From Saccharum officinarum (taxonomy: Eukaryota; Streptophyta; Magnoliopsida; Poales; Poaceae): DNA of 64,000 nt. The stretch is from contig CM036223.1 of assembly GCA_020631735.1 (NCBI GenBank), forward strand, positions 5,184,191 through 5,248,190, in the 5' to 3' direction. Below are positions 56,466-64,000 of the stretch, piece after piece. Position numbers and translations under genes: made by a program. The notes under the pieces were generated by a model. The model was not told the DNA's origin, did no database searches, and saw nothing but the letters and a program-made list of their open reading frames with translations. The number at the start of each line of letters is the position of its first letter. Position 1 is the first letter of the stretch.

Positions 56466-58852
56466 TCATGAAGTGTAGAGAATCTCCCTCGGAATCTGAG
56501 CTATCTGGCTGACCCTCTGAAGAACATGTGGCTGTGAAGCTGTCTGGGTCTGAGCGGCAGGAACAGGTACTGACGTAGTAGCAATAAGAGGATCCGTCTG
56601 AGTGACCTGAGCCTGTAGCGAGCCAATAGCAGGAGGATCTGTCGAGGCAACTGACGAAGGAAGAGTCTCTGTAGTACCAGTCCCTGTCACTGGAGGAATA
56701 GCTGCCTCTGAAGCTGACAACCCTGAAAAAGTAGCAAAGGTAGTGTGCGAGGGCGTCGGCTGACCAGTCAACTCGCTGTAGGTAGCACTGAAATCACCGA
56801 AGGTGTGCCTGTCAGGAGGTGAGGGCGAGGCTGGTCTGAAGGTGTAAACCCCGTGTGAATAGGCGTGAAGCTCGGGGACTGGAATGACTGGGGAACCTGC
56901 TGCTGTGGAGATGTGAACTGGAAGCTCGGCTGTCCCTGACTCGATGGATCACTGGATTGTAAAGCAGAAGTCAGGACAGAGCAGGCGGAGGAACCCCAAC
57001 AGTGACTAGGTGGCGCAGGAGATCCAAGTACTGCTGCTGACTAGCTGCACTCTGTCGCTGAATCTCGTACTGCTGTCGCTGCATTTCAACCTGCTGCCTC
57101 TGGATCTCAAGCTGCTGACGCTGAAACTCGTCCTGACGAGCCTGAATCTGTGCAAGTGCTGCAGCTGTGTCCTGAGCCTGTCGCTGTATCTGCTGTTGCT
57201 GCTGCTCCTGTGCCTGGGTCAACCTCTCAAGTATAGCCACCATGGCTGGGTCTGTGCGGGAGGCTGAACCAGAGCCACCGGCCTCGTGGTCGTGAGACCG
57301 AGGAGACCGGTACCTGGGGATGGGCTGGTAGTCCTCATCAGTGCTGTCAGATGTCACATCCTCAGGAAGATCAGCAGGCTGAGCGTCAAGATCGGCAAGC
57401 TCTGCCTCTGCAAGCTCATCAACTGTGGCGTCCTGCTCAGCTGCTGTCTCAGGAACCTCAGGTCGCACACGCTGTCCTGGCACTGGGGCCTGATCTCTAG
57501 TGACTGAAGCCCAAAGCTGACGGATATCATACTCAGGGAAAGCAGTAGTAGTATCTGATATCTCAGCTCGGATCTCTGCTGGTAGCTGAATGGATGATCT
57601 AATGATGAAGCAGATCCAGTGTGCATAGGGCAGCTGACGATTACCCTTGAAGCCCTCAGCTATGGTGTCCTCCATCTCACTAAGTATGAGATCCCAAATG
57701 TCAAACTGTGTCTGTGAGAGGAGGTGGTGAACAACCCATAGCTGCATCCGAGTCAGTCCCTCTCTGTAGCCAAGTCGGGAAGTAGAGTGCGTCTGACTAT
57801 AGCATCCAGAACTCTGGCAAGAGGTGTCAAACTGGCAGGCGTGCGACGAGACCCTTCGCCAAAAGGCTCACGGAAGCAGGGTCGAACCAAGTCTGTAGGT
57901 GGCACTGCCCCGCCGTGAGGGCGTCTCGGTGGAGGAGTCTGACCAAACACAGCTGATGTATCTTCGTGTTGGAAGCTGGGAGTCTGAGAATCTCCCGCAC
58001 TCTGGTGCTGTATAGACGGTGATCGCGGCCTCGGAATGCAAAGTGAATGAAATCATGGGCAGGATCAATCCATAGTGAAGCATAAAACTCTCTGACCCAT
58101 GTGCCGCAGTATGCACCTGTCCGTCCAAGAAGATCTGACAAGCCTGGCAGAAAGGACAGGTGCGGACGTAGCTGTTCTCCCACAACCTCAACTAGTGACT
58201 CAAGTCGACAGACCCTCTGTGGTCGGAAAGCAATACCGCTGTCAACTAGAGCCCTGTAGAAATCCTCCTGAAGTGGGTATAGAAGCCTTCTGAAGCTCTG
58301 GGATCCCTCACAGGTGGAAACCACCGACTGACCTCACGAACCTCAACCCCTGCACCTGACGTGCTGTAGCACCCCTCAAGTCAAAGTGCTCGACCGGGGT
58401 GAACCTCTAGCTCTGGGAGGAGGACGTGCTCCACGACGCTGGCCCTCTGGCCTAGGAGTCACCTGAGTACGTGCGCGTGTGGAGCGGCGACGTGGTGGAG
58501 ACTGAGCTGGCTGCTCCTCTGTGTCCTCTGTGCCTCTAGAGCCTCTGGAGGTGGATCAACTGACACCCTCTGTAGCTCCAGTATCCTCAGTACCCTCAGT
58601 GGCCTCTGTGCCGAGCTGTCGACCTTCTAGATGAAAGCGACGCTCGCCTATGCGTATGCCACTGCTCCTGCCACCTCTCTCTGCCTGCTCTGCTGCATCT
58701 GCCACGGCCTGAGCAATCTCTGCCTCTGTAAGTGTCTTCTTCTTCTTTCTGGCCAAGATCTTGACACGCTTCCCACGTGCAATCTCAGACCGACGAGGAG
58801 GACTGTCGTCCCCGTCACCAGGAGCACCACCGGCGTTCTTGCAACGCACCAT
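56466..58852 (-). pseudogene. Extra ORF after pol, plant transposon-protein domain, decayed
   Basis: Open minus-strand segments are 58852-58556 (MVRCKNAGGAPGDGDDSPPR, with RKKKKTLTEAEIAQAVADAA), 58324-57827 and 57747-56971. The second and third carry the pattern of the 'putative plant transposon protein' domain (WVREFYASLWIDP ... VREILRLP ... DLILSEMEDTIAEGFKG). The C-terminal part has an acidic stretch (TSDSTDEDYQPIPRYRSP) and then a Gln-rich coiled coil (QRQQLEIQRQQVEMQRQQYE). Frameshifts near 57790 and 58400-58550 break it. A Ser/Thr/Pro-rich frame at 56771-56466 may be the continuation. Some Sireviruses carry an envelope-like ORF here; no signal peptide or clear transmembrane segment is seen, so that role is not supported. 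Confidence 0.6.
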
Positions 58853-59027
58853 GCTGACAAACTGACCGAGAAACCTCTGAAAGATGGTGAACTGTCACTC
58901 GAGAGGCTTGGCCTCAATCCGTATCCGCAGGCTTGGCCTCGGATTCAGCAAACTGATCTCACCCTGACACACGGACAGACTCGCTGCAATGACGGAATAG
59001 AGAGATCTACTATAAGCACATATATAA

Positions 59028-59505
59028 CTAAAAGGTACGAAACCCTAGAGATAGCAAGCATATGAGATACGATGTGAATCGAAACGCGAAGCTACCTCGG
59101 ATCGACGAGACGACGGTGACAAGATGAGGTGACCTAGATCGCGAGATTCCCCGAAACGTCGAACGAGATCTCGAAGCTAGGTTAGGGCAAACCCTAGAGG
59201 ACAGGGCTCGGCGAAGGATGATGATTCGAGGAGGATGCTTGGCACGGGGGAGCACGAGGTGGCCGCGGTGGAGGAACTGCGAGGCAAGTGGGGCCAGCAG
59301 ACACGCAGTGGTGGTGGCGCGCAGCAGCCTCGGTGGCGGCTCGGGCAGCGGCTGTGGCGGAGGCGCGAGCAGCGGCTGCGGCGGAGGCACGGGCAGCGGC
59401 TGGGCGGGAGCGTGAGCAGCGCTGCGGTGGAGGCGCGGGCAGCAGCTGCGGCGGAGGTGCGGCGGCGGCTGCGACGGAGGAGATGGCGCGGCGGCGGCGG
59501 CTCAT
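59028..59505 (-). other. Ala/Pro-rich GC repeat, possible ORF start region
   Basis: GCG/GGC-rich units such as GGCGGAGGCGCGAGCAGCGG repeat several times. Long frames exist on both strands (Ala/Arg/Pro on the minus). This may be leader sequence of the extra ORF. I do not claim a protein. Confidence 0.35.
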
Positions 59506-59588
59506 GAGCGAGAGCGATGGCGAGATTGTAAAGAGTATGAGATCCGAAACGAACGGTTAAAAGGGGTTAGATCCGCTCGACGCGTGAT

Positions 59589-59924
59589 GACCGGACGCGG
59601 TGGTCGTTATGACCGGACGCGGTGGTGCAGCGTCCGGTCACACTCCAGTAAGCTCCTGGAGTGACCGGACGCGTCCGGTGAGGACTGACCGGACGCGGTC
59701 AGAGTCCGGTCGAGGGGAGCTCGGGAATTCATCGCGAATGACCGGACACGGTGGTGATAACCGGGACCGGACGCGGTGGTCAACAGCGGCGCGTCCGGTG
59801 CAGCGTCCGGTCACTAGATCTGGAGTTGGTCTTCTGGATGACCGGACGCGCTGGTGGACGCCGGGACCGGACGCGGTGGTGAAGCATCACTGCGTCCGGT
59901 GCAGCGTCCGGTCCAGCGTCCGGT
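59589..59924. repeat. CCGGACGC inverted-repeat array
   Basis: By hand count, seven ACCGGACGC and seven GCGTCCGGT occur in 336 bp, plus variants. They include the overlapping palindrome ACCGGACGCGTCCGGT. The arrangement allows many hairpins. It lies between pol and the extra ORF. Sireviruses are known to carry similar palindromic CCGG-type repeats. Confidence 0.88.
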
Positions 59925-60419
59925 CACTGTTCTTCGCCCTTCTTCGTTCCGAACTACGACGCGACTTCTCCCAATCAGGTTCCAATTCAAAAAGACACAA
60001 ATAAACACCAATTGGAACACGATATGAGTGACCTCACTCAAACCCTCAAATTTTTCAAAATAGATTGCCTTAGGCTAGTATTATTTTTAAGAAAATAGGC
60101 AATAAACACCCAAGGAGCAACGTATGGCCATGCAATAGAGTTTTTGAACCTTTAGGAGCGTCAAAATGCTCTCTCTATCCATGGACGAACACAGAGGTTG
60201 CTCAAAGCGAAACCGAAAAGAAACGCCAAACAAACAACCATGCATATGCAATGCAATACAAGAAGGTAAAGCTAGGATGCTTGTCAAGTTTGATCCACGG
60301 TTAGGCTTCTTCACTCCTCCAAAGAAGGGTTATCGTAACCGTGTTAGCCAAGCCCTAAAAGCATTGCGATAAAATAAACATGGCATATTATACAATGCAA
60401 TGCAAGGGACAACACACGC
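59925..60419. other. Spacer between the array and pol
   Basis: Mostly AT-rich. A 68-codon plus-strand frame (60166-60372) is antisense to the element and shows no domain. Confidence 0.4.
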
Positions 60420-63400
60420 TCATTTTTTAAAGTTGCTAGAATCAAGCACATTGAGTTCACTTCTTAACCTACAAAAGGTTGCCTCATCCAAAGGTTTAGT
60501 GAAGATATCCGCTAATTGATTTTCACTTCTTACACCTTCTAGTGATATGTCATTTTTAGCAACGTGATCTCTTAGAAAGTGATGGCGGATATCAATGTGC
60601 TTGGTGCGAGAGTGTTGTACCGGATTGTTAGCAATTTTAACGGCACTTTCATTATCACATAAAAGTGGCACCTTTTCAAGAACAATTCCATAGTCTAGGA
60701 GGGTTTGTTTCATATATAAGATTTGTGCACAACAAGCCCCCGCGGCAATGTATTCCGCCTCGGCGGTGGACAAAGCCACACTATTTTGCTTTTTAGATGA
60801 CCAAGATACTAAAGATCTTCCAAGCAAATGGCACCCTCCGGATGTGCTTTTTCTATCAATTTTGCAACCGGCATAGTCCGAATCGGAATAGCCAACTAGT
60901 TGGAATCTAGCTCCTTTGGGATACCAAAGACCAATGCTTGGGGTGAGCTTAAGATATCTTAGGATTCTTTTTACGGCACTTAAGTGAGGTTCTTTAGGGC
61001 ACGCTTGAAAGCGGGCACACATGCACACACTAAACATGATATCGGGCCTAGATGCGGTAAGGTACAACAAGCTACCAATCATAGAACGGTAGAGAGTTTG
61101 ATCAACCGGTTTACCTCCCTCATCTAGGTCGAGATGTCCATTTGATGGCATTGGGGTCTTGATTGGTTTGCATTCTTCCATCTTGAATCTTTTGAGAAGA
61201 TCCTTGGTATACTTTTCTTGAGAGATGAAAATCCCTTCTCTCATTTGCTTTACTTGAAATCCAAGGAAGAATGTGAGCTCACCAATCATTGACATCTCGA
61301 ACTCCTTCGACATCAATTCACCAAATTCCTTGCAATAATCTTCATTTGTTGATCCGAAGATGATATCATCAACATATACTTGACAAATGAAGATCTCCCC
61401 ATTAAACTTCTTGGTGAATAGTGTGGTGTCGACCTTCCCAATGGTGAAGCCCTTCTCAATGAGGAAGTCCCGGAGGCGCTCATACCACGCTCTAGGGGCT
61501 TGCTTGAGCCCATATAACGCCTTGGACAACCTATAAACATGATTAGGATATCTAGGGTCTTCAAACCCGGGAGGTTGATTAACATAGACTAGTTCATTTA
61601 TAAAGCCATTTAAGAATGCACTTTTCACATCCATTTGATATAGTTTCATATCATGATGTGATGCATATGCAAGGAGGATACGAATGGCTTCAAGTCTTGC
61701 AACGGGTGCAAAGGTTTCTCCAAAATCAAGACCTTCAACTTGAGAGAACCCCTTTGCAACTAGTCTTGCCTTGTTCCTCACCACTATGCCTTGGTCATCT
61801 TGCTTGTTTCGGAACACCCACTTGGTTCCAATGACTCTTGCACCTTTAGGATGCTCTTCAAGTGTCCATACTTGATTGCGGGTGAAGTTGTTCAATTCTT
61901 CATGCATTGCATTCACCCAATCCGGATCTTGAAGAGCTTCTTCTACATTCTTAGGTTCAACGCAAGAGACAAAAGAGTGATGTTCAACAAAAGAAGCTAG
62001 CTTTTGAGATCGAGTCATTACTCCCTTTGTAGGACTCCCTATGATGAGATCTTGTGGATGTGCTTGAAGTAGTGGTGAATTTCTTCTATCAACCACTTGA
62101 GGAGGTGGATGGGGAGCATCAACATCTTGAGCTTGTCCTCGGCTTGTTCATGAGAGACATAAGTGTCTTCATTTTCAACTCTCTCATTCTTGTCATCATC
62201 TTGAGGCACACGTGATGAAGATGGTGGATCAACAATTTGTACATCGTCATCATCATCTTTTGGCTTGATGTCTCCCACCGGCATGTTCTTCATGGCCTCC
62301 CTCAAGGGTTCATCACCTACATCATCACAATTCTCAATTGCTCCTTGGGAGCCGTTAGATTCATCAAATTCCACATCATATGTTTCTTCAACCAAACCGG
62401 TGGCATGGTTAAATACTCTATATGCTTTGGACTTTGATGAGTAACCAACAAGAAAACCAATATCACAACGTCTTTGAAACTTCCCTAGGTGTTGACGCTT
62501 CTTGTAGATGTAACATTTGCAACCAAACACCCGGAAGAAAGAGACGTCCGGCTTCTTCCCATTAAGCAACTCATAGGGGGTCTTGCCAAGAAACTTTTGT
62601 AGGAAGAGGCGATTTGAAGCATAGCATGCGGTGTTGATTGCCTCGGCCCACAACTTCTCCGGAGTGTTGTACTCATCTAGCATTGTTCTTGCAAGGGTGA
62701 TCAAAGTTCGGTTCTTTCTCTCAACTACACCATTTTGTTGAGGAGTGTAGGTTGAAGAGACCTCATGCTTGATTCCAATTTCATCACAATAAGCTTCAAT
62801 GTTGGTGTTGTCAAACTCTTTGCCATTGTCACTTCTAATCTTCTTTATCTTGACTTCAAATTCATTTTGAGCTCTCTTTGCAAACTTCTTGAAGCAATTT
62901 GCCACTTCGGATTTGTCATGAAGGAAGAAAGTCCATGTATACCTTGAGTAGTCATCCACTATCACAAGACAATAGAGATTACCACCCAAGCTCTTGTATG
63001 TTGTAGGCCCAAACAAATCCATGTGTAGAAGTTCTAGCACTCTTGAAGTTGACATGAAAGCTTTGGTTGGATGAGTGTTTGCAACTTGTTTGCCCGCTTG
63101 ACATGCACTACAAGGTTTGTCCTTTTCAAACTTCACATCCTTCAATCCTCTCACTAGTTCTTTCTTCAATAGCTTGTTGAGAGTGTTCATTCCAACATGA
63201 GCAAGCCTCCTATGCCAAAGCCAACCAAGTGAGGTCTTGGTGAACAAACATGTCATCAAATTTGCATCTTCGGAGGTGAAGTCAACAAGATAAAGATTGT
63301 TGTATCTAAAGCCTTTGAATATCACTTGCTTGTCATCTATCTTTGAAACTTCCACTTCATTTGGTGTGAACAAGCATTGGAAGCCAAGGTCACAAAGTTG

Positions 63401-63643
63401 CCCAACGGATAACAAGTTGAAACTCAATGAAGCAACATAGAGCACATTTGAGAGTGAGTGATCATGTGATATTGCAATCTTGCCTATACCCTTGACTTTG
63501 CTCTTTGAATTATCCCCAAATGTGATCTTCTCTTGACATATTCCATTCTCTTCAATGGTGGTGAACATACGAGGATCACCGGTCATATGTTGAGTGCAAC
63601 CACTATCAATAACCCAATGAGATCCACCGGTCTTGTAGTTCAC
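60420..63643 (-). pseudogene. Sirevirus-type pol, frameshifted
   Basis: Two overlapping frames, 63643-62039 and 62096-60420, join across a frameshift near 62135. In order: protease (WVIDSGCTQHMTGD), integrase zinc motif (HRRLAHVGM ... CSACQAGK), integrase catalytic residues in VIVDDYSRYTW, RSDNGKEF and NGVVERKNR, an acidic linker, then reverse transcriptase ([35 protein letters not shown]) and RNase H ([39 protein letters not shown]). All catalytic motifs are still readable; the single visible defect within pol is the frameshift. The copia order (integrase before RT) sets the superfamily. Confidence 0.93.
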
Positions 63644-63657
63644 CTACACACAAGAGA

Positions 63658-64000
63658 TCAAGCTTTTTGTTTAGGGACCCAAACTTGAGAGGGGCCCTTG
63701 ACTTTCTCCACTAGTGACTTGGCAACCCATATTTTCTTTGGCCTATTCTTGTTTGGGGGACCCAAAAACATGACTTTCATCTTTCCATTTGAATCTTTTC
63801 TTAGCATATAATGAGCATTGAAAGCAAAAGGTCTAGCATGCTTGGGCAAGGGTTGTGGTGGTGGAGTTTTGCATTCATGAGCAAAGTGACCTTCTTGACC
63901 ACACTCAACACATCTCTTTGGTTTGGGCTTTGACTTGCTTTGTTGTTGTTGAGCTTTTGCTTTCTTCTCTTTATTTGCCAAGTACCCAATACCACTTCTA
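63658..64000 (-). pseudogene. gag C-terminus of the Sirevirus-type element (partial)
   Basis: The frame enters from the window edge and ends at a TGA (63658-63660). It has a Lys/Gln-rich stretch and then the zinc knuckle CVECGQEGHFAHEC. The tail (AKSLVEKVKGPSQVWVPKQK) leads to the stop just before pol. The pol frame is shifted relative to gag here. Sireviruses are known for a stop or shift at this point, so it may be a natural feature or decay. The N-terminal part lies outside the window. Confidence 0.85.

Larger units (their letters stand above)
56115..64000 (-). mobile_element. Ty1/copia Sirevirus-type (Maximus/SIRE) element, partial
   Basis: Minus-strand order from the right edge: gag end, pol with protease-integrase-RT-RNase H (the copia order), an inverted-repeat array, a decayed extra ORF, and a polypurine-rich end near 56360. 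The extra ORF after pol, the CCGGACGC-type palindromes and the GATGCCAAAGGGGGAG-type polypurine motif together fit the Sirevirus lineage. Both LTRs lie outside the visible sequence. Confidence 0.88.

Noticed and set aside
59194..59507. Ala/Arg/Pro-rich proteins on both strands
   Set aside because: Frames arise from GGC/GCG repeats; kept only as a GC-rich region.
59589..59924. CRISPR-like or satellite array
   Set aside because: Repeats are 9-16 bp, in both orientations and irregularly spaced, inside a retrotransposon.
60166..60372. Plus-strand 68-codon gene
   Set aside because: Antisense within the Sirevirus-type element and without any recognised domain.

Overview
The window is nuclear DNA from a grass, most likely a panicoid or Andropogoneae type (sorghum, sugarcane or Miscanthus-like). 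This rests on the mix of repeats: MITEs with a TTGTTTAG-type end, Helitrons with GC-rich 3' hairpins, CACTA, PIF/Harbinger and Ac/Ds-like DNA transposons, a Tekay/Del-type Ty3 element and a Sirevirus-type Ty1 element. No bacterial, organellar, rRNA or tRNA gene was found. Only one gene looks intact and cellular.

Layout. 1-6.3 kb: the tail of a host-gene fragment (copy A of a three-copy duplication), a 154-bp tandem duplication, and a 1,334-bp Ds-like element (2174-3507) with a perfect 8-bp target duplication. 6.3-7.7 kb: the remains of a CACTA element, including an array of CACGTG boxes. 8-14.1 kb: scattered exon-like pieces, a MITE, a probable minus-strand Helitron carrying captured exons (10956-13741), and a 330-bp mini-Helitron (13819-14148). 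15-19 kb: an LTR fragment and CACTA subterminal sequence. 19.3-27.9 kb: two nearly identical 1.83-1.85 kb blocks (copies B and C). They flank a small Helitron (22126-23166), a MITE, and the one intact gene (24058-25586), which encodes a protease-propeptide (I29) protein with a targeting-type N-terminus.

29.66-37.95 kb: a PIF/Harbinger transposon with a Myb/SANT ORF1 and a DDE transposase gene. A 4.75-kb CACTA element (32678-37426, TSD GTG) is inserted inside the transposase coding sequence, and that CACTA carries a tRNA-derived SINE.

39.25-56.01 kb: a nest of LTR retrotransposons. An LTR fragment (from 39254) is broken by a plus-strand Tekay-type element (LTR 40934-43762, gag-pol 45362-48515) that has an extra 234-codon ORF between the primer-binding site and gag. 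That element is in turn broken within pol by a minus-strand, non-coding relative with 3.4-kb LTRs (48516 to the gap). A 100-N assembly gap lies at 56015-56114. From there to the end is a minus-strand Sirevirus-type Ty1/copia element: gag tail, pol, a CCGGACGC inverted-repeat array, a decayed extra ORF with a plant transposon-protein domain, and a polypurine-rich end.

Functionally this is accessory, transposon-dominated DNA. All transposase and polymerase genes seen here are broken by stops, frameshifts or insertions, so none should work without help from elsewhere. The features of most interest are the extra ORF of the Tekay-type element, its antisense non-coding relative, the chimeric duplicated blocks, the propeptide-only gene, and the regular motif arrays.
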